Positions 1-7,315 of a stretch of DNA of 10,470 bases are shown here, piece by piece. Origin of the DNA: Hyphomicrobiales bacterium (GTDB lineage Bacteria > Pseudomonadota > Alphaproteobacteria > Rhizobiales > GCA-2746425); the NCBI GenBank assembly GCA_002746425.1, contig NVXB01000093.1:5601-16070 (forward strand). The letters are read 5' to 3'. Position numbers and translations under genes: made by a program. The notes beneath the pieces were generated by a model. That model had not been told where the DNA came from. It was given only the letters and a program-made list of their open reading frames with translations, and ran no database searches. Position 1 is the stretch's first letter; every line of letters begins with the position of its first letter.

Positions 1-56
1 TTCCTCATCGCATCATCGATTAAGATATCGAAGTCGATCTTCAATTTTTTGCTCAT
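1..56 (-). CDS. 5' end of an unidentified minus-strand gene (partial)
   Basis: Reading the minus strand from an ATG at 56-54 gives MSKKLKIDFDILIDDAMR with no stop before the window edge. An AGGAG lies about 12 bases upstream of the ATG, which is rather far. An in-frame GTG three codons earlier sits only 3 bases after that AGGAG, so either could be the start. The short peptide is charged, has no signal sequence and is not enough to recognise a family. The gene follows the amidohydrolase on the same strand after an 85-base gap holding a small palindrome and AT-rich, promoter-like sequence, so it may be read separately. The call rests on the open frame, the AGGAG and codon use that looks normal. 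Confidence 0.5.
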   Translation of the reverse strand, partial: MSKKLKIDFDILIDDAMR

Positions 57-121
57 GTAGCGCACCTACTCCTCAAGTATATAATATCTTGAATATGTAT
101 TGCGATCTTTGTGCAGGAACA

Positions 122-138
122 AACAAATGTCATTTGTT
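122..138. repeat. 17-bp palindrome just after the amidohydrolase stop
   Basis: Arms AACAAATG and CATTTGTT are perfect inverted repeats around a single central T. The site begins 4 bases beyond the stop codon of the amidohydrolase gene. The stem would be AT-rich, with a loop of about 3-5 bases and no clear run of U after it, so it would be a weak terminator at best. It also lies about 70 bases upstream of the partial gene at the left edge and could be an operator for that gene. The symmetry is visible in the sequence; the role is inference. Confidence 0.45.
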
Positions 139-141
139 AGC

Positions 142-1719
142 TTAGTAGGTTTTGACCAAATCCGAGACCATTTCGTCGAGCTGGGCTTGATCATACCACA
201 CACCTCGAAGCATGACGCCCAAGCGGTGACGGGTCGCGCCCACATTATCCAGCGGGTTTTGGGACAGCATCAAAAGATCGGCTCTTTTGCCCACTTCGAT
301 CTGGCCGAACTCGCCATCAATGCCCATGCGATCAGCGCTCATAGCGGCGTTTACAGTGGCAGCTTTTAACGCATCAAACGGCGTAAACCCGGCCTCAACC
401 AGCAGCTCCAACTCGCGGTGAATATGCGAGGGCATGATCCCGTCAATGCTGGTATCTGTGCCAATAAGAAGGGGCACATCAGCCTTATGCAGAGCCGAAA
501 TCAGCGCCACAAACAATGGCTGCGTTGTTTCCTTGCGCCATTTTTGCGAGCCCTGCCAGATGAGAACCTTGCCGTTTCGCCATTGCGCTTTTATTGCCGG
601 GCGCAACACATCATATTCGGGGCGGTTGAAATAATCCGGCCCCGCTTCCAGATAAGCGATCATGTTTTCGTCGGCCACCAGATTGGACACCACCATAATG
701 TCGTGGGCTTTGACGGTGGCGACACTGACGGGTATTTTCGTCATATCAACGGGCAGCGGCACGAAATCTGTCGGCGAAGCAACGCCCTGCGAGTGTTCTT
801 CAAGAAATTCATTGATATGAGCAATCTCATCCAAACCGGCATCCAGCACGGTTTTTAGCGGCAGAGAATCCAGCACATGGCCAACAGTATAAATGCCTCT
901 GATTTCGGCTTCATCATGGGCTGCCAGAAACGCCTCATCACTGAGGAAATCGTAGATTTTCATGAAATCATAGTCTTCGCCGTTTTGGCGATGAACAAAA
1001 CTGCGCGCCTGCCAGGGCGTATCCGCCACATTGGCATCCGGCAATGTGCTTTGTGTCAGCAGGTTTATCGGCACCAGCTTTTGCCAGGCCGCGACCGTGC
1101 CCAGCGCAAGAAACAGCACAGCGCCAGGCAGCAGCAAGCGCATTGCACGCCTGCCCGCATCTGGCCCGCGCACAAACCGCGCAAACAGCCAAAGCAGCAA
1201 CCAGCCAACAGCAAAAATCCCAAGGCTGAGTGCAAGGGAAAGCATGTGTAACTTAATGCGCATGACGCCCATGCCCGCAGGAAGGCCAACAATGGCCGGG
1301 CCTGAGGTGATGATTGTCGGGCCGATGCGCGTGCCCTCCGCAATCTCATCGCGCCAGATGGCGTGCTTGGGTAAACCGTTAAAATTGCGAATGGTTGTGA
1401 CGCCCTGCGCCATGAACAGATGCATATAGTCTGGCGATGGATCGGCGTTCAAATGCATGTGCATATCGGCAATGCCGGGCATAAGATAGGCGCCGGTGCC
1501 ATCTATAATTTGCGCGTCACCGGGAATGGTAACACTGCCCGTCGGGCCGATATCTTCAATAACATCATCAACGACAAGAACCGTTTGATCTGTCAGCAAT
1601 GTCGGCCCATCGCTCATGGGAATAACAGCGACATTCACAAAGGCCGTGATTTGCGCGAACGCAGATAGTGGCGCGCAGCACAGCAATAATATGACAAATT
1701 TCAAAATGCTCTGGTTCAT
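142..1719 (-). CDS. exported metal-dependent amidohydrolase with an internal two-helix membrane hairpin
   Basis: This 525-residue protein belongs to the amidohydrolase superfamily (imidazolonepropionase/Xaa-Pro dipeptidase-like branch). A hydrophobic leader at residues 1-22 ending AFA looks like a signal peptide and places the enzyme outside the cytoplasm. Likely metal ligands are the HMH motif (H87, H89), K254 in FMKIYD (the position of the carboxylated lysine in this branch), H281, H301 and D422 in GTDTS. The composite beta-sandwich is made by the N-terminus and by the C-terminal GQIEVGKRADLLML (472-485). Unusually, residues about 157-181 and 195-212 are two hydrophobic helices between HMH and the lysine, joined by an arginine-rich loop. 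The substrate cannot be told; amide, cyclic imide or proline dipeptide are all possible. The start is the only good ATG before the signal peptide, although the AGGTGG upstream is about 14 bases away. A terminator separates it from the binding-protein gene upstream. Confidence 0.85.
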   Translation of the reverse strand: MNQSILKFVILLLCCAPLSAFAQITAFVNVAVIPMSDGPTLLTDQTVLVVDDVIEDIGPTGSVTIPGDAQIIDGTGAYLMPGIADMHMHLNADPSPDYMHLFMAQGVTTIRNFNGLPKHAIWRDEIAEGTRIGPTIITSGPAIVGLPAGMGVMRIKLHMLSLALSLGIFAVGWLLLWLFARFVRGPDAGRRAMRLLLPGAVLFLALGTVAAWQKLVPINLLTQSTLPDANVADTPWQARSFVHRQNGEDYDFMKIYDFLSDEAFLAAHDEAEIRGIYTVGHVLDSLPLKTVLDAGLDEIAHINEFLEEHSQGVASPTDFVPLPVDMTKIPVSVATVKAHDIMVVSNLVADENMIAYLEAGPDYFNRPEYDVLRPAIKAQWRNGKVLIWQGSQKWRKETTQPLFVALISALHKADVPLLIGTDTSIDGIMPSHIHRELELLVEAGFTPFDALKAATVNAAMSADRMGIDGEFGQIEVGKRADLLMLSQNPLDNVGATRHRLGVMLRGVWYDQAQLDEMVSDLVKTY

Positions 1720-1784
1720 ATCAAATTCTGTGCCACCTGATCGGCCAATCCGTCAAGCGGCAACACTGGTTTGGAATGATGATT

Positions 1785-1808
1785 TTGGCCATATTATATG
1801 TTGGCCAA
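1785..1808 (-). promoter_or_regulatory. amidohydrolase promoter (-10 box) inside an inverted repeat
   Basis: On the minus strand a perfect TATAAT (1798-1793) lies between the arms TTGGCCA and TGGCCAA, 7-bp perfect inverted repeats 10 bases apart. Transcription would start near 1786 and leave a leader of about 66 bases before the amidohydrolase ATG at 1719. No good -35 hexamer lies 16-18 bases upstream, where the T-rich side of the terminator sits. This suggests a promoter that needs an activator, or one blocked by a protein bound to the flanking arms. A related GGCCAA occurs at 1743-1748. The sequence elements are seen directly; regulation is inferred. Confidence 0.55.
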
Positions 1809-1810
1809 TA

Positions 1811-1839
1811 AAAAACCCGGAAGAATTTTCCGGGTTTTT
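1811..1839. terminator. strong bidirectional Rho-independent terminator
   Basis: A perfect 12-bp stem (AAAAACCCGGAA paired with TTCCGGGTTTTT) closes a 5-base loop. The GC core is CCCGG, with T runs on both strands, so it can work in either direction. In the minus direction it lies 26 bases after the stop of the solute-binding protein gene and ends with TTTTTTATT. It therefore ends that transcript and insulates the amidohydrolase, whose own -10 box follows at once. Confidence 0.92.
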
Positions 1840-1864
1840 CGTTTTGACAAGGAATAGCTAGCAG

Positions 1865-3454
1865 CTATTTCATATTCACCCAACGCAGGATGAAGAAATT
1901 ATCGGTGCGCTGTGTCAGTGAAACACTGTCCTTACTGGCCCAGATCAGCGGCTGAACATACATCGGCACATAGGCCACATCGTCCTGAATGATCTTATGA
2001 GTTTCATCGATCATTGCCTGACGTTTTGTATCATCAACTTCGGTCTGGATAGCTGGCAGCAGCTCATCAACACGGGCGTTGGAATAGCCGCCAAAGTTCC
2101 ATGAACCCAGTTTCTTTTCCTTATTCGGTGTGGTCACCAGGAAACGAATTGGGTGTTCAGCATCAAATGTGCCGGGAGACCAGCCAAGCAGGTACATGTC
2201 GAAATTATCTTCACGCAGTTCTGGCCAGTAGCTGCGCACTGGCATGGTGGATAATTTGGCTGTGACACCAATTTTTGCCAGCATAGACGCCGTTGCCCGG
2301 CAAATAGCTTCATCATTGATGTAACGATCATTCGGACACATCAGGCCAAAGGAGAAACCATCTGGATAACCAGCGTCGGCCAACAAAGCCTTGGCAGCTG
2401 CAGGGTCAAATGGCAAACGGGCGGCCAATGATGTGGAGAAACCGCGCATTTCCTTGGAAACCAGTTGAGACACAGGCTCTGCCGTGCCGCGCATGACTTT
2501 GGATGTCAGAGCATCAACATTGATGGCCTGATAAATCGCCTTACGAACACGCATATCCTGAAACGGGTTTTTGCCCGTTGTTTCATCGGAATATTTCAGC
2601 GCATCCGCTTCATGGGCAAAACCAAACATCAGCACGCGGGCTTCAACACCCTCATGCACGGTAAAGCCATCGGTTTTGCTAAGGCGCGGCACATCTTGCA
2701 GCGGAATAGGTGAAATCATGTCGATTTCGCCGGATAGCAACGCCGCCATGCCAGTGGAAGCTTCGCCAATTGGCGTATAAATGCCCTCGGTGACGTTGCT
2801 TTCCAGCGTATCCCACCAGCCATCAAATGGCACAAGTACGGTGCGAACACCGGGGTCCCGAGATTTCAACTTATACGCAGCGGTGCCGTTTACCGAATGG
2901 GTCGCAGCATTTTCCGCATCGCGCGCGGGGCGCGTGCTGTTATTGGCCTCGGCCCAGCCCTTATCCATAATCATGAAGTTGGCGATGGAATCCGGGAATA
3001 GCGGATTGGGTGCTTTGGTCAGGAAATCGATGGTGAAATCGTCCTGCACCACAACGCTGGAGATGGGAGAGAACCACGAGCGAACATCGGATTCCTCTGA
3101 CGCCGCGCGCTCATAGGAGAACAAAACATCTTCTGCAGTAAAGGCCGCGCCATCATGGAACGTTACGCCCTTGCGCAAATGGAACCGCCAGCCATCGCTG
3201 CCCAGTGCTTCCCAGCTTTCCGCCAATGCGCCTTCAATCTGCATGCCCTTGTTTCTGCGCACAAGGCCTTCATAAACATTGTTGAGAAAGCCCAACACAG
3301 GCGCGGAGCTAACCGCGTGAGGGTCCATAGTTTGTGGGTCTGTCTTGCCCGCCCAACGAAACGTTTCAGCTGAGGCAACACCAAGGCTCGTCGCCAAGGT
3401 GAGCGCAGCTATGGAGGCACAAAGCGTGCCCCTCAAACTGGTTATGTGTCGCAT
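1865..3454 (-). CDS. ABC transporter solute-binding protein, family 5 (peptide/nickel type)
   Basis: This 529-residue periplasmic binding protein captures the substrate for the importer encoded divergently at 3667-7315. Residues 1-29 form a signal peptide ending GVASA, cleaved before ETFRW. The family 5 (DppA/OppA-like) signature follows at about 79-116: LAESW, then WRFHLRKGVTFHDG and FTAEDVLFSYER. Length is normal for the family, and no lipobox cysteine is seen, so it is probably soluble in the periplasm. The open frame extends 66 codons upstream, but the ATG at 3454 is chosen because AGGGAT lies 6 bases before it and the signal peptide starts directly there. The gene is alone on its strand, between a promoter at 3522-3550 and the terminator at 1811-1839. 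Its own promoter could let binding protein be made at a different level from the membrane parts. The ligand (dipeptide, oligopeptide, glutathione, opine or another) cannot be read from the sequence. Confidence 0.93.
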   Translation of the reverse strand: MRHITSLRGTLCASIAALTLATSLGVASAETFRWAGKTDPQTMDPHAVSSAPVLGFLNNVYEGLVRRNKGMQIEGALAESWEALGSDGWRFHLRKGVTFHDGAAFTAEDVLFSYERAASEESDVRSWFSPISSVVVQDDFTIDFLTKAPNPLFPDSIANFMIMDKGWAEANNSTRPARDAENAATHSVNGTAAYKLKSRDPGVRTVLVPFDGWWDTLESNVTEGIYTPIGEASTGMAALLSGEIDMISPIPLQDVPRLSKTDGFTVHEGVEARVLMFGFAHEADALKYSDETTGKNPFQDMRVRKAIYQAINVDALTSKVMRGTAEPVSQLVSKEMRGFSTSLAARLPFDPAAAKALLADAGYPDGFSFGLMCPNDRYINDEAICRATASMLAKIGVTAKLSTMPVRSYWPELREDNFDMYLLGWSPGTFDAEHPIRFLVTTPNKEKKLGSWNFGGYSNARVDELLPAIQTEVDDTKRQAMIDETHKIIQDDVAYVPMYVQPLIWASKDSVSLTQRTDNFFILRWVNMK

Positions 3455-3460
3455 AATTTT

Positions 3461-3466
3461 ATCCCT
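3461..3466 (-). promoter_or_regulatory. ribosome binding site that sets the binding-protein start
   Basis: On the minus strand AGGGAT lies 6 bases before the ATG at 3454. It supports this start over the ATG 66 codons upstream, which would put a long non-signal extension ahead of the signal peptide and lies upstream of the predicted promoter. Confidence 0.75.
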
Positions 3467-3476
3467 GTATGATTTG

Positions 3477-3503
3477 CAAACGGTTGTTATTTTTATCCGT
3501 TTG
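3477..3503. repeat. 27-bp inverted repeat in the binding-protein leader
   Basis: Arms CAAACGG and CCGTTTG are perfect 7-bp inverted repeats separated by 13 AT-rich bases. The element lies between the likely transcription start (near 3515) and the binding-protein ATG at 3454, within the 5' untranslated RNA. It could be a repressor site just downstream of the promoter, or a hairpin with a 13-base loop in the mRNA leader. No T run follows, so a simple terminator is unlikely. Symmetry is seen; function is inferred. Confidence 0.5.
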
Positions 3504-3521
3504 GATGCATGCCCTGTGAAA

Positions 3522-3550
3522 ATTCTAGCAGTTCGTAGGGGCGAGTCCAA
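3522..3550 (-). promoter_or_regulatory. sigma-70-type promoter of the solute-binding protein gene
   Basis: On the minus strand TTGGAC (3550-3545) and TAGAAT (3527-3522) are spaced by exactly 17 bases. The -10 matches the consensus at 5 of 6 positions; the -35 begins with the conserved TTG. The expected start near 3515 gives a leader of about 60 bases that carries the 27-bp inverted repeat. Confidence 0.6.
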
Positions 3551-3614
3551 TATTCCGACTGCCAAATGGTTCACAAAATTGTTATCTTGGCTCTCTCGTG
3601 TGGTTGAATGAACA

Positions 3615-3628
3615 CCTGTAGTGACAGG
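3615..3628. repeat. small inverted repeat upstream of the permease operon
   Basis: CCTGT and ACAGG form 5-bp inverted arms around AGTG, ending 38 bases before the first permease ATG. A TATATT at 3637-3642 would do as a -10 box for the operon, but no good -35 lies upstream; the inverted repeat covers that place. This is the arrangement expected for an activator-dependent promoter, but a 5-bp palindrome can also occur by chance. Confidence 0.3.
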
Positions 3629-3666
3629 ATCAACAATATATTTGCCCCTCAAAGGATCGCAAAGCT

Positions 3667-4647
3667 ATGGCACTTTTTATCCTTCGCCGGTTGGCGCAAT
3701 CCGTATTTGTGATGCTCGGCGTGAGCCTGATTGCTTTTGCCCTGTTCCGATATGTCGGAGACCCCGTTGCCGTCATGGTGGGCCAGGAAACCTCCATCGC
3801 CGATCAAGAGCGTTTGCGCCAGGAACTGGGGCTCAACGATCCGCTGATCTCGCAATATATGCGCTTTGTTGGAAACATGCTCACTGGCGAGTTTGGCTTT
3901 TCATTCAGAACCCGCCAACCCATTGATGAGATGATCCTTTCTCGCCTGCCGGCAACCGTCGAACTTGGCTTGATTTCTCTGCTGCTTTCGCTTGCAGTGG
4001 GCATACCAGCAGGCATCTATACGGCGCTTCACAAAGACAAGTTTCTCGCCAATGCCATCCTTATTGTCACCCTTATCGGCATATCGGTGCCAACCTTCGT
4101 GATAGGCATTTTTCTGATTTATCTGTTTGGGGTTCAGCTAGGCTGGCTACCAACATTTGGCCGTGGCCCTGTCGCAGAAATTGGTTGGTGGAAATCCAAC
4201 ATTTTGTCGCCCAGCAGCTGGAAATACCTTGTCCTGCCCGCGCTCACCTTGGGCGTCTATCAGCTGACCCTCACCATGCGGCTGGTGCGCTCTGAAATGC
4301 AAGATGTGATGAACGCCGACTTCATAAAATTCGCCATTTCGCGGGGCATTTCATACCGATCCGTGCATTATCGCCATGCGCTTAAAAACTCGATGGTGCC
4401 GGTCATCACCATCATCGGCCTGCAATTTGGCGGGGTCATCGCCTTCTCCATCGTTACAGAAAGCGTGTTTCAATGGCCGGGTATGGGCCTGCTGTTTCTC
4501 GACAGCATCCGCTATGTCGATATCCCGGTGATGGCGGTCTATCTGGTGATGATTGGTTTTGTTTTCGTCATCATAAACCTCGCCGTTGATATCCTTTACT
4601 TCCTGATCGACCCACGAATGCGACTGCGCAGTGAGGCCGGATCATGA
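3667..4647 (+). CDS. ABC transporter permease, DppB/OppB type
   Basis: This 326-residue inner-membrane subunit is one half of the translocation channel of a peptide/nickel-type importer. It starts with the family N-terminal segment LRRLAQSVFVMLGVSLIAF, then a large first periplasmic loop with GQETSIADQERLRQELGL. Six hydrophobic segments lie at about 9-29, 100-120, 132-154, 186-206, 247-267 and 288-310. The cytoplasmic coupling (EAA) loop is at about 217-245, NADFIKFAISRGISYRSVHY followed by RHALKNSMVPVI, and docks on the ATPase. AAAGGA lies 10 bases before the ATG. It is the first gene of the operon, and its last four bases overlap the next start (ATGA). Length and topology are normal for DppB. 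Confidence 0.95.
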   Translation: MALFILRRLAQSVFVMLGVSLIAFALFRYVGDPVAVMVGQETSIADQERLRQELGLNDPLISQYMRFVGNMLTGEFGFSFRTRQPIDEMILSRLPATVELGLISLLLSLAVGIPAGIYTALHKDKFLANAILIVTLIGISVPTFVIGIFLIYLFGVQLGWLPTFGRGPVAEIGWWKSNILSPSSWKYLVLPALTLGVYQLTLTMRLVRSEMQDVMNADFIKFAISRGISYRSVHYRHALKNSMVPVITIIGLQFGGVIAFSIVTESVFQWPGMGLLFLDSIRYVDIPVMAVYLVMIGFVFVIINLAVDILYFLIDPRMRLRSEAGS

Positions 4648-5573
4648 TTGCGACCGCCTGGAATCGCCTGCGCAAATATTCGCTGGAAAACGAGCTGCTA
4701 TATCTGTTCGCCCGCAATTGGTTGGCGCAGCTTGCCGCTGTGGTGGCAATGGTCTGCATTTTCGGCGCGCTGTTTGCGCCATGGCTTGCGCCCAACAACC
4801 CCTATGATCTGGCGACATTCGACATTTTGGACAGCTTTGTGCCGCCCAGTTTTTCAGAAGGCGGCGATCCACGCTTTTTCATCGGTACCGATGATCAGGG
4901 CCGCGACCTTTTATCTTCCATCATGTATGGCGCAAGGCTGTCGCTACTGGTCGGCCTTGGCTCCGTGGCCTTTGCCGCGATAACCGGCACGTTTTTGGGC
5001 CTTGCGGCGGGATATATCGGTGGACGCTTTGATGCGGTGGTGATGCGTATTGCTGATATTCAGCTATCTCTGCCCGCCATTCTCACCGCCCTTTTGGTGG
5101 ACGGTATTGCACGCGGTATCTTGCCCCAGGAGCAGCACGATAAATTGCTGGTGGTGGTGCTTGTCGTGGCCATCGGCCTGTCGCTTTGGGTCAATTTTGC
5201 CCGCACCGCGCGCGGCTCCACCATGGTCGAGCGCAACAAGGATTATGTTCTTGCCGAGGAAATTATGGGCGTGCACCCATTGCGCATTATGGGGCGCACC
5301 ATCTTGCCAAACATCATGGGTCCGCTGCTGGTTATCGGCACCGTGGATTTGGCTGTGGCGATCCTGTTGGAGGCGACATTGTCGTTCCTCGGCGTTGGTG
5401 TGCCGCCCAACCAGCCTTCGCTTGGCACGTTAATCCGCATCGGCACCGAATATATGTTCTCCGGCGAATGGTGGATTGTGCTCTTCCCGTCGGGTTTCCT
5501 CATTCTGCTGGTGATCTCGGTGAACATTTTGGGTGATTTCCTACGCGATGTTTTCAATCCGAGGCAACGCTGA
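4644..5573 (+). CDS. ABC transporter permease, DppC/OppC type
   Basis: This 309-residue partner permease has an N-terminal cytoplasmic segment, a first membrane helix at about 27-47, and the family motif FFIGTDDQGRDLLSSIMYGA at 78-97, which lies in the periplasmic loop before the core. The EAA loop at about 200-223 reads DYVLAEEIMGVHPLRIMGRT then ILPN. SFLGVGVPP near 247-255 is typical of DppC. An insertion around 153-166 (GIARGILPQEQHDK) slightly lengthens a loop, as also seen in some family members I recall. It starts within the previous stop (ATGA), and its own stop shares one base with the next ATG (TGATG), so the three proteins are probably translated in a coupled way and in fixed ratio. 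Confidence 0.95.
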   Translation: MIATAWNRLRKYSLENELLYLFARNWLAQLAAVVAMVCIFGALFAPWLAPNNPYDLATFDILDSFVPPSFSEGGDPRFFIGTDDQGRDLLSSIMYGARLSLLVGLGSVAFAAITGTFLGLAAGYIGGRFDAVVMRIADIQLSLPAILTALLVDGIARGILPQEQHDKLLVVVLVVAIGLSLWVNFARTARGSTMVERNKDYVLAEEIMGVHPLRIMGRTILPNIMGPLLVIGTVDLAVAILLEATLSFLGVGVPPNQPSLGTLIRIGTEYMFSGEWWIVLFPSGFLILLVISVNILGDFLRDVFNPRQR

Positions 5574-7315
5574 TGAAAACCTTGCTTAAACTCTCCAATC
5601 TCAGTGTTGATTTCCCCACCCGATTTGGCACTTTGCGCGCCATTGATGGCATCGACATGGAAGTTATGCCGGGAGAAATCGTTGGGCTTGTCGGCGAATC
5701 CGGTGCTGGCAAATCCACCATCGGCAGCGCCATTATGGGCCTGACACCGCTGCCCGGCTTTATCTCATCTGGCACGATTGAGTTGAACGGCACGGACCTC
5801 AGCAAACTTGATGACACCGCCTATCACCGCCTGCGCGGCGCGCAAATATCGATGATCTTTCAGGACCCGCAAACCTCGCTCAACCCGCTTTTGACCATTG
5901 AGAGCCAATTGGTAGAAACCATCCAACAGCACAGCGATGTCTCCTATGCCGATGCGCGCCAACAGGCGGTTGACCTGCTTGTTGAAATGGAAATTGACGA
6001 TGCCGAGGAGCGCCTCAGCCAATATCCGCATCAATTCTCCGGCGGCATGCGTCAACGCGTTGTCATCGCCTTGGCAATCTGCACCAATCCAGAGCTGATT
6101 ATTGCTGATGAGCCCACCACCGCGCTGGATGTATCCGTGCAAAAAGAGGTGTTGCGGCTGATCCGTAATCTCGCCAAATCGCGCAAGGTCGGCATTGTGC
6201 TGATCACCCACGATATGGGCGTGATTGCGCAGATCACAGACCGCATACTCGTGCTGCGCGGCGGGCGCATGATGGAGACTGGCAAAACGGCAGATATCCT
6301 CTCCAACCCGCAAAACGCCTACACCAAATCACTGCTCGCAGCCGTGCCACGGCTGGGTAAGCGGTTGAAACGCTTTACGAATATCGATGTGCAAGAGGGC
6401 CAAGCGCAAAATTCTGATGCAAATTGGTCTGTACCTAGTGCATCGGCGGAATACGCAAGTAACTGGCTACGAGAACGACTTGAGACGCAAGAGCATAGCA
6501 GCGATACCATTTTGTCGGTTCACGGTTTGAGTGTCGATTTCATCGGCAAACGCACAAGCCTGTTTGGTAAAAAATCCAGCTTTCGAGCGCTGGATAAAGT
6601 GGAATTGCAGATGGCGCGCGGCGAAGTGCTGGGCATCATAGGCGAAAGCGGCTCCGGAAAATCCACCCTGGCCAAAACCATTGTCGGGCTTGTGCCACCA
6701 TCAGAAGGTCATATCGAGTTCAATGGCGATGTGCTGCCGGTTGGGCGCGCACGATCCCGGCATCACCCGGTGCGCCGCGAATTGCAAATGGTGTTTCAGG
6801 ACCCCTATTCATCGCTCAATAGCCGCCGGCAGGTTTTGGATATTATTGGCGATCCTATCCGTCATTTCGGCCTTGCCAAAAACGATGCAGAAATCCGCAA
6901 GATAGTCGCCTCGATGCTGGAATTGGTGGAAATGCCACAACGCGCCATGTTGCGCTATCCGCATCAGTTCTCCGGCGGTCAGCGCCAGCGCATCGCCGTG
7001 GCGCGCGCATTGGTGACCAAACCGCGCTTGTTGATTTGCGACGAGCCGACCTCGGCGCTGGATGTTTCAGTTCAGGCGCAAATTCTAAATCTCATCAAGG
7101 ATTTGCAGGAAGCCTTTGGGTTGAGCGTTTTGTTCATCAGCCATAATCTTGGCGTTGTGCGGCAAATGTCGGACAAGGTTGCGGTGTTGCAAAAGGGAAA
7201 AATTATTGAGACAGGCAATGCCGATGCGTTTTTCGCGGCCCCTCAACACGCCTACAGCCAAAAGCTTTTAGCCGATACGCCAACGGTAGATGATTATTCA
7301 AAATCGTTTGATTGA
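5573..7315 (+). CDS. fused double ATPase of the peptide/nickel-type ABC importer (DppD-DppF in one chain)
   Basis: A single 580-residue chain carries both nucleotide-binding domains that power the transporter. Domain 1 has Walker A GESGAGKST (41-49), Q-loop Q97, signature FSGGMRQR (155-162), Walker B LIIADE (175-180) and switch H213. Domain 2 has GESGSGKST (357-365), Q409, FSGGQRQR (466-473), LLICDE (486-491) and H524. Every catalytic residue is present in both halves, so both sites should hydrolyse ATP. Each half ends with the oligopeptide-transporter tail (AYTKSLLAAVPRL near 249-261 and AYSQKLLADTP near 560-570). A polar linker of about 50 residues (262-312) joins them. The two-domain form is common in alphaproteobacterial transporters. 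Its ATG overlaps the upstream stop, and its own stop lies inside the terminator hairpin. Confidence 0.96.
   Translation: MKTLLKLSNLSVDFPTRFGTLRAIDGIDMEVMPGEIVGLVGESGAGKSTIGSAIMGLTPLPGFISSGTIELNGTDLSKLDDTAYHRLRGAQISMIFQDPQTSLNPLLTIESQLVETIQQHSDVSYADARQQAVDLLVEMEIDDAEERLSQYPHQFSGGMRQRVVIALAICTNPELIIADEPTTALDVSVQKEVLRLIRNLAKSRKVGIVLITHDMGVIAQITDRILVLRGGRMMETGKTADILSNPQNAYTKSLLAAVPRLGKRLKRFTNIDVQEGQAQNSDANWSVPSASAEYASNWLRERLETQEHSSDTILSVHGLSVDFIGKRTSLFGKKSSFRALDKVELQMARGEVLGIIGESGSGKSTLAKTIVGLVPPSEGHIEFNGDVLPVGRARSRHHPVRRELQMVFQDPYSSLNSRRQVLDIIGDPIRHFGLAKNDAEIRKIVASMLELVEMPQRAMLRYPHQFSGGQRQRIAVARALVTKPRLLICDEPTSALDVSVQAQILNLIKDLQEAFGLSVLFISHNLGVVRQMSDKVAVLQKGKIIETGNADAFFAAPQHAYSQKLLADTPTVDDYSKSFD

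Noticed and set aside
418..858. 146-codon plus-strand open frame opposite the amidohydrolase
   Set aside because: It lies wholly antisense to a gene with clear family motifs, and its translation has no recognisable domain or good ribosome binding site.
3455..3652. 66-codon N-terminal extension of the solute-binding protein
   Set aside because: The extension covers the predicted promoter and inverted repeat and would bury the signal peptide; AGGGAT before the ATG at 3454 supports the shorter form.
5765..6313. 182-codon minus-strand open frame opposite the ATPase
   Set aside because: Antisense to conserved ATPase motifs; a long shadow frame caused by codon bias.
5573..7315. Possible gene fusion error in the double ATPase
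   Set aside because: Both halves are complete and in one frame, and two-domain ATPases are normal for many transporters of this family.
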